NCBI GenBank assembly: GCA_963773845.1
Contig: CAVZCU010000015.1
Location: 248,001 to 312,000 of the forward strand
Source of the DNA: SIAJ01 sp963773845
GTDB lineage: Bacteria > Planctomycetota > Planctomycetia > Gemmatales > Gemmataceae
DNA: 64,000 nt
Direction: 5' to 3'
Shown here in pieces: positions 49,540 to 58,573 of the stretch. The notes beneath the pieces were generated by a model. The model saw nothing but the letters and a program-made list of their open reading frames with translations. It ran no database searches and was not told the origin of the DNA. A program made the position numbers and the translations under genes. The first letter of the stretch is position 1; each line of letters starts with the position of its first letter.

Positions 49540-49932
49540 ATGAAACTGATAACGCCGTGCACCCTTTCGGCGCTCGCAATGTTGGTCGGCATCGGATTAA
49601 CGGCTGAGCACACCAAGGACTCGCCGGCCGACGTGCAAAAGGCGCTCGAACAAAAGAAGGCCATCCTGCTCGACGTGCGCGAGCAATCGGAATGGAATGA
49701 AGGACATCTGAAAGATGCGCAGTGGCTGCCCTTGAGCAAATTGAAAAAAGGCAACCCGAGAGAACTCACCAAGCATTTGCCGAAGGACAAGATCATATAT
49801 ACCCATTGCCGGTCCGGCGTGCGGAGCGTGCAGGCAGCAAACGTATTGGAGAAATTGGGATTCAAAGTTCGACCCTTGAAGCCGGGTTACAAGGACTTGC
49901 TCGAGGCCGGATTTCCCAAAGCGGACCAATAG
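49540..49932 (+). CDS. Secreted rhodanese-like protein
   Basis: 130 residues with a signal peptide (MKLITPCTLSALAMLVGIGLTAE) and one rhodanese domain: ILLDVREQSEWNEGHL, active Cys in IIYTHCRSGVRS, ending in AGFPKADQ. Sulfurtransferase activity with the persulfide on the Cys is expected. Likely exported to the periplasm, complementing the cytoplasmic and membrane rhodaneses of the cluster. It ends 12 bp before the next gene. Confidence 0.92.
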   Translation: MKLITPCTLSALAMLVGIGLTAEHTKDSPADVQKALEQKKAILLDVREQSEWNEGHLKDAQWLPLSKLKKGNPRELTKHLPKDKIIYTHCRSGVRSVQAANVLEKLGFKVRPLKPGYKDLLEAGFPKADQ

Positions 49933-49944
49933 GAGGACAGTTGA

Positions 49945-50508
49945 ATGGCCGGGTCAGTGAATGGCATCAGTCCCGCCGCGCTCGCGGAATTGTGCAAGCA
50001 GCAGACGGTCAGGCTCATCGACGTTCGCACGCCCGCCGAATTCGAGCAGGTGCATGCGAACGGGGCGACGAATATCCCCCTCGATGAGTTCGATCCCGCC
50101 GCTGTGTTGAACGGCTGCACCGAGACGATTTATGTGATCTGTCGTGGCGGCGGGCGAGCACAGAAAGCCTGCGAAAAGCTGCTGACCGTTAATGCGTCGG
50201 TTCGCGTGGTCAATGTCGATGGCGGAACGCTGGCGTGGGAAGGCGCGGGGCTGCCGGTCGTCCGGGGCCAGAAGCACATGTCGCTCGAACGGCAGGTGCG
50301 CATCGCCGCCGGAGCGTTGATCGTGATCAGCATCCTCCTTTCGATTTTTGTCCACAAGGGCCTGTTGGGAATTGCGGGTCTCGTTGGCGCTGGCCTCGTT
50401 TTCGCCGGTATGACGGACTGGTGCGGCATGGGACTGGTGATGGGCAAGATGCCGTGGAATCGCCGGACCGGCAATACGGAATGTGGGCAGGATCGACGTT
50501 CGGAATGA
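49945..50508 (+). CDS. YgaP-like membrane rhodanese
   Basis: 187 residues: a rhodanese domain (VRLIDVRTPAEFEQVHANGA, active Cys in YVICRGGGRAQKAC) followed by a DUF2892 tail with two membrane helices (VRIAAGALIVISILLSIFV, GLVGAGLVFAGMTDWCGM, ending MPWNR). This is the architecture of Escherichia coli YgaP, a membrane sulfurtransferase controlled there by an ArsR-type repressor (YgaV), matching the regulator seen here. Confidence 0.92.
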   Translation: MAGSVNGISPAALAELCKQQTVRLIDVRTPAEFEQVHANGATNIPLDEFDPAAVLNGCTETIYVICRGGGRAQKACEKLLTVNASVRVVNVDGGTLAWEGAGLPVVRGQKHMSLERQVRIAAGALIVISILLSIFVHKGLLGIAGLVGAGLVFAGMTDWCGMGLVMGKMPWNRRTGNTECGQDRRSE

Positions 50509-50513
50509 ATTGC

Positions 50514-52027
50514 TCATGACTCGGCACTCGTCACCTTGCGCGTCTCTTCGTCCAAATAGCGAGCCCCCGCGATCCACAATCCGCCGCCGAGGAGGATGAG
50601 GAACGAGACGCACAAGAGGGCCGTTCCCAGACTCGACTTGCCGGCGATGAGCCCGATGATCGGCGGTGAAATGGCGTCGCCGAACAAATGGATGATCAAG
50701 ATATTGATGGCGAACGCCGTGGCACGGATTTCATGCCGAGTCACGTTGGCCAGGATCGTATTTGCTGGACCGGTATTGACGAATAAGAAGAAGACCGCCA
50801 CGAAAATGCAAACCCACGCGGCCGGAAACGAAACATACAGCATGGCGACGAACGGCGGGAATCCGAGCAAGGCGCCGTAACCACAAACCTGAAAATACGA
50901 GCCGCGAATCCGATCGCGGAGCTTGTCGCCGAGCCAGCCGCCGAAAAACGTAGCGATCAGGCCCGACACGACGACGATGCCGCCAAAGACCGGGCCGATC
51001 GTACTCAGAGTGATCGAATCGGACGTGGTCACGTTCTCAAAGATCCGCGCTTGGTACTGGGCCCGCTCATCCTGCGTCAAAGTGCTCGCACTCAGTTTTG
51101 CTTTCAACTCGGCACTGGTCAAAACTTCGGGCCCATTGAGGCGCGCAGTTTTTCGATAACCGCCGGCGGAACGACGGGTGTGCCATCGGACGCTTTCAAC
51201 GCGGCCAGCTTTCCCATCGCGTCCGGGGTAATCGCGAAGCGTGCCTCACGCTCGAAAATGTAATACGGCGTCCACGATGCCACGCCGCCGAGGACGAATG
51301 TCGTGCAGGTCATGCCCGCGCAGCAGAGCACGAACGAGCGGATGCGCTTTAATTCCTTGAGAACACTGGGCCAGGACGCCGAGCGTGCTATGGGCGCGCC
51401 GGAAAAACGTGCGGGCTCTTTCATGAAGAAGCAGAGCACGCCCAGGAGCAAACCGGGAACAACGACGATCTGAAAGGCCCCACGCCAGCCCCAAGTTGTA
51501 TCGGCCATCTGGCCGCCGATCACGAAACCGAGCGCGCTGCCGACGGGAATGGCCATGTAAAACCAGGCCAGGATCCGGCCACGCCGCCGCTCCGGATAGA
51601 GATCGGAGAGCATCGCCGGGGCGACCGGACCGTAGGCCGCTTCGCCGATGCCGACCAGGCACCGAGTGAGCAGCATGACCGCGAAGCCGGTCGCTAATCC
51701 GGAACCGCCGCTCGCCAGACTCCAAACAATCACGCCGATCCCGACCAATGCCCAGCGCGAGCGCCGGTCGCCGAGCCGGCCAAACACCGGCGACATCAGC
51801 ATGTAGGAAACGAGAAACGCCGTGGTCAGCAATCCGAGTTTGAATTTCAGATTGGGATCATCGGGCCGAAACAGAGTCGCATCCACTTCCAACTTCGGCA
51901 ACACCGCCGAGAGCACCTGGCGATCAATGTAATTGAACAGATTGATGCTCAGGAGCAGTGCCAACGCAAGGCCAGCTCGCGGGGCAGCCGATGCTGGACC
52001 AGTGGATTGGGAGGATGTGGCGCCCAT
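50514..52027 (-). CDS. MFS transporter (spinster-like), frameshifted
   Basis: Start ATG 52027. The first half has NYIDRQVLSAVLPKLEVD and GRLGDRRSRWALVGIG plus helices up to the large cytoplasmic loop. The frame stops at MGPKF and resumes at about 51130 as VLTSAELKAKLSAS; the second half (51122..50514) carries the last helices, ending ARYLDEETRKVTSAES. A one-base loss in gggcccgaag explains it. The pieces 52027..51119 and 51122..50514 sum to the normal length of about 500. The substrate is unknown; spinster-like MFS proteins in bacteria are poorly characterised. Confidence 0.85.
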
Positions 52028-52038
52028 GATCAGTTCCG

Positions 52039-52113
52039 GTCGGACGGATTGCCAATCCGTCCTACGCCCGAGCCGAAGTCGGACGGATTGGCAATCCGTC
52101 CTTGTTATCCGTC
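52039..52113. repeat. Palindromic repeat pair (GGACGGATTG family)
   Basis: Two 21-bp copies, ggacggattgccaatccg... at 52042-52062 and its reverse complement at 52081-52101, each itself palindromic. They lie between the MFS start and the dipeptidase stop, with a further partial copy (atccgtcc) at 52107-52114. Typical of interspersed palindromic repeats in planctomycetes (recognition). Confidence 0.75.
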
Positions 52114-53316
52114 CTACTTGCCCTTTGCTGCCTCGGCTGCGCGGATGAGCCGCAGACAGTTTCCGCCGAGCACCTTGAGGATCTGCTCCTTCTTGTAGCC
52201 GCGGTTAAGCAACTCTTGTGTGATGAGCGGATACTTCGATACGTCCTCCAATTGTTCCGGCGTCGAATCGATGCCGTCGAAATCGGAGCCGAGGCCGACG
52301 TGGTCGATGCCCGCGACCTTGATGATGTGCTCGATGTGATCGACGACGTCGTAAATGGTGCCCCTGGGAATCGGATTGTCCTTGCGATATTGGGCCATCG
52401 CTTCCTGAAAGTCCCGTTCCTTCGGGTACTTCTTCTTGAGTTCGCGGGCGGTCTCGAACATCCGCTTGCGCAGTCGAGATGCTTCGGGAACAATAAAGCC
52501 GCTATAGAAATTGACCATCACCACGCCGCCGTTCTTGGGCAGCATCTTGAGCACCTCATCGGGCACGTTGCGCGGATGATCGGCGAGCGCGAACGCCGAT
52601 GAATGCGAGAAAATCACCGGCGCTCGGGTCACGCGCAGTGCGTGCCGCATCGTCTCGGCCGAGACATGCGACAGATCGACGAGCATTCCGAGCCGATTCA
52701 TCTCGCGAACGACCTCTTCGCCGAACGGCGACAAGCCATGACTCTTCGGCGCATCGGTCGCGGAGTCGGCCCAATCGAGCGTCTCCGAGTGCGTCAAGGT
52801 CATGTAACGAACGCCGAGGTCGTAGTACATGCGCAACACGCCAAGCGAGTCATCAATGCTGTGACCCCCCTCGACGCCGATGAGCGATGCGATCTTGCCG
52901 GCCTTGTGAATGCGCACAATATCGTCGGCGGTGCGGGCGAATTCAAATGTGTCTGGATAGGCCTTCACGAAGCGATGGATGACGTCGATCTGTTCGAGCG
53001 TCATCTTGACCGCCGAGTGATCTTTGCGCGTGGAGGCCGGCACATACGCGGACCAGAACTGAGCGCCGACGCCGCCCTCGCGCAAGCGGGGGATATCCGT
53101 GTGCAATGCCTTTTGCGGCCGACGGATGTCGATCGATTGGAACGAGAGATCGTTCTTCTCGCGGAATTGCCAGGCGAGATCGTTGTGCCCATCGATGAGT
53201 AGGGCTTCCTTTTGAATCGCCCGGGCTTCGTCGCTAAGGACGATCGGCTTGCGCTTGGGCGACTCGGCCAGGATCACGGCGGGCAGGAGCAGAGCGAAGA
53301 TGAATGAACGCAACAT
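52114..53316 (-). CDS. Membrane dipeptidase (peptidase M19)
   Basis: 400 residues with a signal peptide (MLRSFIFALLLPAVILAE). Metal-ligand motifs of the renal-dipeptidase family are HxD in LIDGHNDLAW, the bridging Glu in IGVEGGHS, His in VDLSHVS and in VIFSHSSA, and the Asp in GLGSDFDGID. Full length. It cleaves dipeptides, probably in the periplasm. Unbroken. Confidence 0.92.
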   Translation of the reverse strand: MLRSFIFALLLPAVILAESPKRKPIVLSDEARAIQKEALLIDGHNDLAWQFREKNDLSFQSIDIRRPQKALHTDIPRLREGGVGAQFWSAYVPASTRKDHSAVKMTLEQIDVIHRFVKAYPDTFEFARTADDIVRIHKAGKIASLIGVEGGHSIDDSLGVLRMYYDLGVRYMTLTHSETLDWADSATDAPKSHGLSPFGEEVVREMNRLGMLVDLSHVSAETMRHALRVTRAPVIFSHSSAFALADHPRNVPDEVLKMLPKNGGVVMVNFYSGFIVPEASRLRKRMFETARELKKKYPKERDFQEAMAQYRKDNPIPRGTIYDVVDHIEHIIKVAGIDHVGLGSDFDGIDSTPEQLEDVSKYPLITQELLNRGYKKEQILKVLGGNCLRLIRAAEAAKGK

Positions 53317-53377
53317 AAGAGACCTCGCGGCGGGCAGGGACTAGGTTAGCGAGTTTCGATGACCGAGCAGGACCGAA

Positions 53378-53552
53378 TGTCGCCTTTCGGGGAGAGCTTG
53401 TGCACGCCATTGTCGCCTTTCGCTCCGCGAAAGGAACGGCGGCTCCCGAAAATGCCTAAGACCGCCTCGCGAGCGGCGCGCCATTTCCTTTCGCGGAGCG
53501 AAAGGCGACTATGGCGTCGCGGTCGCCGATTCGTGCACAAGCTCGGAGCGAA
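53378..53552. repeat. Nested palindromic element (CGCCTTTCGCTCCGCG type)
   Basis: Inner arms gtcgcctttcgctccgcg.. (53412-53435) and complement (53486-53509) are perfect over 24 bp and extend outward by gccat with one mismatch. Outer arms gagcttgtgcac (53394-53405) / gtgcacaagctc (53533-53544) are perfect over 12 bp. About 170 bp in all, intergenic, MITE-like. Confidence 0.8.
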
Positions 53553-53585
53553 TGATGACACTGATCCCCTTTCCGAAATAGGCTC

Positions 53586-54392
53586 TCATTCCGGTTCGCC
53601 GTTTGAATCGTTGGGCGTCGAATTGACGTTGAGTTGCTGGCCCAGCGCGACATTGAGCTGGTCGGCGCGTTGAAACACGGTCGGCGTTTTGCCGCGGCGC
53701 ATGCTGAGGAGAGTCCGGATCGCGTTCTGATGCAGCCGTTGGATGTGCTCGACCATTCGCGCCGCCTCGGCGGTCTGCTCGTGGGCGGTCAGCCGCCGTT
53801 CCGATTCGGAGCTGTCGGATAAACGCTTGCGCTGAAGAAGGGTCTCCGGGTCACGCGAGCGCATGGAAAAGACCGCGAGCCATTGCAGGCGAAGCATTTC
53901 GTATTGGGCGATCTCATCGACAAGCATCGACTCGCAATCGTTGCGCGGCTTCCACGCACGACGAAGGCGATCGCGAATGGCCAGAAAGCAGGCGCGCTCC
54001 CAGGCGCTACCGCCCAGGTACTCGAGCGCCCGGCCCGCGAGCCAGCCGCTATCGAGATCGCGGCGGGCCGCTTCCTTCACTTGAAGCCAGAGCGCTTCAC
54101 CCTGAACCGGATCGATCCGTGATAGCTTTTCGACGTCGAAGAATGACACCTTCTCCGGTGGCTGTTCGCGGACGATTTTCACGTCCCAGTCGTCGGGCCG
54201 CTCCGCCGGATCAAGTCGTTCCGGCTCGCGGTCTTTCAGGTGCCTATATCGTCGCAACTCATCGGCATAGGCCTGGACGACTTCGCGAGCGAGTTGATCG
54301 CCGTCGTCCGGAATTCCATCGCCAGTCGTTGCGGTGTCGGCGATCGCCTGGATGCCGCGATCCACCTGTTGAATTCTGGACTGTTTGCTCAT
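53586..54392 (-). CDS. Conserved hypothetical protein, partner of HTH protein
   Basis: 268 residues, mostly alpha-helical and charged, with Trp/Arg-rich segments (DLDSGWLAGRALEYLGGSAWERACFLAIRDRLRRAW is the most distinct region, quoted here only by its ends: DLDSGW and RRAW). No catalytic motif or membrane segment is recognised. Its ATG overlaps the stop of the upstream HTH gene (ATGA), so the two are translationally coupled. I do not recognise the family; a role with phage-terminase-like or DNA-binding partners is speculative. Confidence 0.6.
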   Translation of the reverse strand: MSKQSRIQQVDRGIQAIADTATTGDGIPDDGDQLAREVVQAYADELRRYRHLKDREPERLDPAERPDDWDVKIVREQPPEKVSFFDVEKLSRIDPVQGEALWLQVKEAARRDLDSGWLAGRALEYLGGSAWERACFLAIRDRLRRAWKPRNDCESMLVDEIAQYEMLRLQWLAVFSMRSRDPETLLQRKRLSDSSESERRLTAHEQTAEAARMVEHIQRLHQNAIRTLLSMRRGKTPTVFQRADQLNVALGQQLNVNSTPNDSNGEPE

Positions 54393-54771
54393 GACGCACC
54401 TCCCGTCTTGCGGGCGAGTTCGGCTTCGAGTTCACGGATGCGGTTATCGAGATCGACCGAGTCGCGAAGGCGCAGCCCGTAGGACATGAGGCGCGAATCG
54501 CGCGGAGCCGGATGGCCGGGTTCTGGTCGTCGAGAAGACCATCAAGTTTTTCAATTGCCCCGGTCATCCTCTCGGTAATGCGACCGAGCGCCTCGCTGAG
54601 CATTTCGCCCCGCATGTCGGCGACGAGTCTGCGGAAGGTAGGGTCAGTAAGCCGGCGCTTGATGGTACTCCGGGAGATTTCCATCCGGCGCGCGATCGCC
54701 GAGTTCGATTCACCGGCGGCGATGGCGGTGGCGAGCAAAACATCTTTTTCTTCTGGCTCAAACTGGCTCAT
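54389..54771 (-). CDS. Helix-turn-helix protein (terminase small-subunit-like), frameshifted end
   Basis: From ATG 54771: EKDVLLATAIAAGESNSAIARRMEIS and STIKRRLTDPTFRRLVADMRG form a DNA-binding HTH as in phage terminase small subunits and related regulators. The frame is lost at about 54495; the natural end is LRLRDSVDLDNRIRELEAEL ending GGAS, whose stop overlaps the next ATG at 54389-54391. Length about 127 residues when restored. Function otherwise unknown. Confidence 0.65.
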
Positions 54772-54829
54772 TTTGGCTCACTCCTGGAATGGAGGTGACG
54801 TGTAGCCATTCCCTGGCGAGTTGAAATGG

Positions 54830-54937
54830 CCGTCCGTACCGCGGACGGCAGCCGACGGGAGAAGCCCGTCAGCGATGAGTCGGATTCCGCACCGATTGCG
54901 GAATCCGGCCGATTGAATATAGTGAACATTGGTTCAC
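54830..54937. promoter_or_regulatory. Hairpin cluster and operator-like palindrome between divergent genes
   Basis: Three hairpins in a row: ccgtccg/cggacgg (54830-54848), gacggg/cccgtc (54854-54870), ggattccgca/tgcggaatcc (54882-54907). They are followed by GTGAAC-ATTG-GTTCAC at 54922-54937, an operator-like inverted repeat. The region separates the HTH gene (minus) and the WD40 gene (plus); regulation by the HTH protein is possible but unproven. Confidence 0.45.
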
Positions 54938-55086
54938 ATTTCAATGACAGTTGGATGGAAAGAGGGGCCACCGTCTATTCGTTGCACGGTCACTGAGGCC
55001 CGTGGTAACATGGTAACGGCAACCAGAAGTGATTCACGTCATTTGTTCGGCTGAGACTTCGACCCCAGTCATTTCCGAGGTCAAGC

Positions 55087-57381
55087 ATGCGTTGGCTCGG
55101 TGTAATCATGACGCTGGTTGTATCGCTCTCCGTGTTTGCGGAATCTGGCCCGATCCCGCGAGTTGTTCGGCTCGACGTCGATGGCGACATTCTGCCCGAA
55201 GGAGCAATCGCACGTCTGGGCAGCCGGCGGTTTCGGGATTCGGTGGCATATTGCCTCTTCGTGGACGATACCGGCCGGATCGTCAGTTGCTTTCAAGATA
55301 ACGCTGTCCGGTGGTGGGATCTTGAGACTGGCAAGTACCGTCGTGGCTGGGCCGCGCCGGAGAAGTGCCGCGTCTGGTACTCTGCGGATGGACGACTCGC
55401 GGCCTGGAAAATGGCAGACGGCTTGCGTGTTTGGGACACCTGGAATGATCGAGGAGTCCGGGATCTGCCGTTGCATGGCGACAGCGAGGTTTTGGATGCC
55501 GCGTTTTCGACCGACAGCCGTTCGCTTGCCGCCGGAACGCGCAACAGCACCGACAGCGCGTATCCGTTACGGGTTTGGGACCTGAAGTCGGGCCGCGAGA
55601 CGCTGGTCGGCCGATCTGCTGCAGAGCCATACGAACTCCGTTTTTCGGATCGCGATCGCGTCCTCATCGTGTGGCCAGCTGATTACAAAGTCGCCGGCTG
55701 GGACGTGCGGGGCAAAAAGGTTCGCTGGCTACTCCCACTCTCACGCGTGCATCATGTGGACCGCACCGGTCGCCGGTTTGTGGCGGAGTTCGCACCGGAC
55801 GAGAGCCTGGGTCTTTTTGACGCCGCCACCGGACAACCGATTCCGGATGCCGTCCGCATCGCCGATGAGGAAAATCGGCCAAGGATCATCGCCATTTCGC
55901 CGGATGGTCGCACAGTGATTCGATCTCAGTCAATCTATGGTGATGACCACGCGGTGATTGACGAGGCGGTCACGCCCTGGGATTTCTTGAAACCCCGCTC
56001 GGAGAATAAGGTCCGGCTGTCGGTCAACTTTGGCGGCGTGCTTTGTTCAGCAGTTGCGGCAGCATTCACTCCTGACGGCAAACGAGTCGTGTTAAGCGTC
56101 GGGGCGCGGCTGCATGTCTATGACGTGTCCACGGGGAAAAGGCTCACGCCGGACTTTCCCACGTGGGGAGATCATCGCACGATCAGGCAACTCTATTGGA
56201 GCGGCGACGGGAAGCGGATTCTGATTTCGTTCAGACCTCTATCACCCGACGAGCCGTTGGACACGTCGGCCTGGATTGCCGCCACCGGGCGATTTGTCGG
56301 CCGCGTGTGGCATCGCCGGGCATACGAGGACTACCAGCAAACTCGTCACCTGGCCTACGATGGCGGCCAGTTCCGCCGTGAGCTTCGTGGGCCCACACCG
56401 TGTGATGCGTCCGGGAGAAGATTGCTCTCGCAGCGCGGACTGACGCATACTGCCGATGGTGCATTGCTGGCGTGTGGGCGGTTCCCCAATGAGCCCATCG
56501 ACTATGATCCGGAACAACAAAAGAAAATCTGTCTCTTGCCATCACGGCGATTTCCCTTGGAAATGGAGACGCCGTCTGTCGTCGATGCACTGTCCGGTCG
56601 TGCCCTGGTCACTTTGCCTATCGCGCTCTGCGGCAATATCGCTTTCTCGCCCGACAACCGATCGCTGGCTGCCATCCAGCCGGACGGCGTTCATCTTTAC
56701 GATGTTCTAACCGGCAAGCAGCGGCTGGTGCGAAAGATACATACACGCGCACGTCGCGAACCAAATAGCCCCGTCGCCGACGGATTATCATTCTCACCGG
56801 ATGGTTCGAAGTTGGCAGTCGTCGAATTCGACGGAACGATCCTGATCTTCGACGTCGCGTTGGCCGGCGATAGTCGGAGCTGGGAGGACAGTGAAGCCGA
56901 TCAATTGTGGGCGGCTCTGGCATCGCCCGAACCGCGCACCGCATGGGCCGCAATCTTCCGCCTTGTGTACCATCCTGACCGGGCGATGAAGCTTTTCTCC
57001 GAACGACTGAGGCCGGTCGGCATTTCGGACAAACTGGACCAAGTCATCAACGATCTCGACTCGCCAATCTTCCGAGTCCGCGAGACGGCATCGAAAAGAC
57101 TGCTCGGCCTTGGCGATGCCATTCGACCGGAAATTGCGAAGGCGCTACAGAGCCACACCGACGCCGAAAAAAGAACGCGGCTAGAAGCGATGGCCCGCGC
57201 ACTCGCCGACGATCAACTTCCGCAGGCGGTGGATCTGCAGCGCTTGCGAGCGCTGATGGCGCTGGCTCGGATCAATTCTTCCGCGGCGCGACAAATGATC
57301 GGCCGAATCGCCGAGGGCATGGATTCCGCCCGCGCAACTCGGGAGGCCAAGGCAACGAAAAAGCGCCTCGGACTGGATTGA
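55087..57381 (+). CDS. Secreted WD40-repeat protein
   Basis: 764 residues. Signal peptide (MRWLGVIMTLVVSLSVFAE), then ILPEGAIARLGSRRFRDS, a motif that introduces WD40 propellers in planctomycetes. WD-type units follow (AVRWWDLETGK, LRVWDTWND, LRVWDLKSGRE, LHVYDVSTGK, VHLYDVLTGK, GTILIFDVALAG). The last 130 residues are helical (QLWAALASPEPRTAWAAIF, VINDLDSPIFRVRETASKRL, HEAT-like). Role unknown; scaffolding is typical of such propellers. Unbroken. Confidence 0.85.
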   Translation: MRWLGVIMTLVVSLSVFAESGPIPRVVRLDVDGDILPEGAIARLGSRRFRDSVAYCLFVDDTGRIVSCFQDNAVRWWDLETGKYRRGWAAPEKCRVWYSADGRLAAWKMADGLRVWDTWNDRGVRDLPLHGDSEVLDAAFSTDSRSLAAGTRNSTDSAYPLRVWDLKSGRETLVGRSAAEPYELRFSDRDRVLIVWPADYKVAGWDVRGKKVRWLLPLSRVHHVDRTGRRFVAEFAPDESLGLFDAATGQPIPDAVRIADEENRPRIIAISPDGRTVIRSQSIYGDDHAVIDEAVTPWDFLKPRSENKVRLSVNFGGVLCSAVAAAFTPDGKRVVLSVGARLHVYDVSTGKRLTPDFPTWGDHRTIRQLYWSGDGKRILISFRPLSPDEPLDTSAWIAATGRFVGRVWHRRAYEDYQQTRHLAYDGGQFRRELRGPTPCDASGRRLLSQRGLTHTADGALLACGRFPNEPIDYDPEQQKKICLLPSRRFPLEMETPSVVDALSGRALVTLPIALCGNIAFSPDNRSLAAIQPDGVHLYDVLTGKQRLVRKIHTRARREPNSPVADGLSFSPDGSKLAVVEFDGTILIFDVALAGDSRSWEDSEADQLWAALASPEPRTAWAAIFRLVYHPDRAMKLFSERLRPVGISDKLDQVINDLDSPIFRVRETASKRLLGLGDAIRPEIAKALQSHTDAEKRTRLEAMARALADDQLPQAVDLQRLRALMALARINSSAARQMIGRIAEGMDSARATREAKATKKRLGLD

Positions 57382-57431
57382 GTTATTCTTTGCGAACCGA
57401 TTTTGGCATCACTGCGAAATGGAGCACCCTC

Positions 57432-58535
57432 ATGAATCGCACTTATGGGATCGTCCTCGCGCTCGGAATTGCACTCGCTCTTCCAAGCATGGATCGCCAC
57501 TTGGCCGACGCGTGCTGTCCGGCTCCGTCGCTGGGCAAGCCCGTCGTCAATGCCGACCAGTTCGTCATCATCATTTGGGACGCGGCGACGCAGACAGAGC
57601 ACTTCATTCGCCGGGCCTCGTTTAAGAGCGTAGGCAATGATTTTGGCTTTCTCATCCCCAGCCCATCCAAGCCGGAACTGGCCGAGTCCGGCAATGAGGC
57701 GTTCCCGGCGCTACAGCAATTGACCGAGCCGGAGATCATCACAAAAAAGAGGCCAAGCGGCTCGGGTTGTTCGTGCGGTGAGGAGAGAAAGGCTTCGGCT
57801 TTAGCCATGAAGGCCGCAGCGCCGCAGGTCCGCGTCCTCGAAGAGAAAATGGTCGCCGGGTTCCATGCCAAGGTTCTCGAAGCCGACACGACCGATGTGC
57901 TTGTGCAATGGCTCAAGGAGAATGGCTACGCGTACTCGCCGGAAGTCGCCGCCTGGGCCAAGCCGTACGTCGAGCAGAAGTGGAAGCTGACCGCCCTCAA
58001 AGTGGCCAAGAAAAAGGATGACGTGCAGAGCAAGGATGTAACCGCGTCCGCCTTGCGGATGTCGTTCAAGACCGATCGGCCGCTGTTCCCTTATCGCGAA
58101 CCAGACTCAACGAAATCCGCGGCCAGCCTCGAAGCCACCCATCGGCTGTTGCGAATCTACTTCCTCGCCGATGCTCGCTATCAGGGGGAGATGACGAAGG
58201 AGCCAAGGACAAGGGACGAGGTGTGGACGGGCAAGGTCGCTTGGGCGGGAAAACTGAGCGGCGAGGATCGGACCAAGACGCTTGAGCATTTGCGCTTGCC
58301 GAACACGACTGGGCCGGCCGAGTGGTATCTCACCGAGTTCGAGGATAATTGGCCGTACAAGGTTGCCCCGGCTGATGTTTATTTCACACGCTCGACCAAC
58401 CAGATGGATCTCCGCCGCGAGCCGATCGTCCGATACGTGGGCGCGAAGGCGGCGCCGGATCTGATGCCGTTCGCGCTGGTATTGGCGATGGGAACGATGT
58501 TCGGCGTGGCCAGGCTACGGGGGCGGCGGGGTTGA
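57432..58535 (+). CDS. DUF2330 domain membrane-anchored secreted protein
   Basis: 367 residues from ATG 57432. Signal peptide ending near LADACCPAP, then the DUF2330 core: QFVIIIWDAATQTEHFIRRA, SVGNDFGFLIPSPSKP, VLVQWLKENGYAYSPEVAAW. A low-complexity Cys/Gly stretch (SGSGCSCGEE) lies in the middle. The last 25 residues are a hydrophobic anchor (FALVLAMGTMFGVARL) and RGRRG. Function unknown. Confidence 0.85.
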   Translation: MNRTYGIVLALGIALALPSMDRHLADACCPAPSLGKPVVNADQFVIIIWDAATQTEHFIRRASFKSVGNDFGFLIPSPSKPELAESGNEAFPALQQLTEPEIITKKRPSGSGCSCGEERKASALAMKAAAPQVRVLEEKMVAGFHAKVLEADTTDVLVQWLKENGYAYSPEVAAWAKPYVEQKWKLTALKVAKKKDDVQSKDVTASALRMSFKTDRPLFPYREPDSTKSAASLEATHRLLRIYFLADARYQGEMTKEPRTRDEVWTGKVAWAGKLSGEDRTKTLEHLRLPNTTGPAEWYLTEFEDNWPYKVAPADVYFTRSTNQMDLRREPIVRYVGAKAAPDLMPFALVLAMGTMFGVARLRGRRG

Positions 58536-58573
58536 GCCTCGATTCATCGGCTACAACGAGCGGGGCGAGCGCG

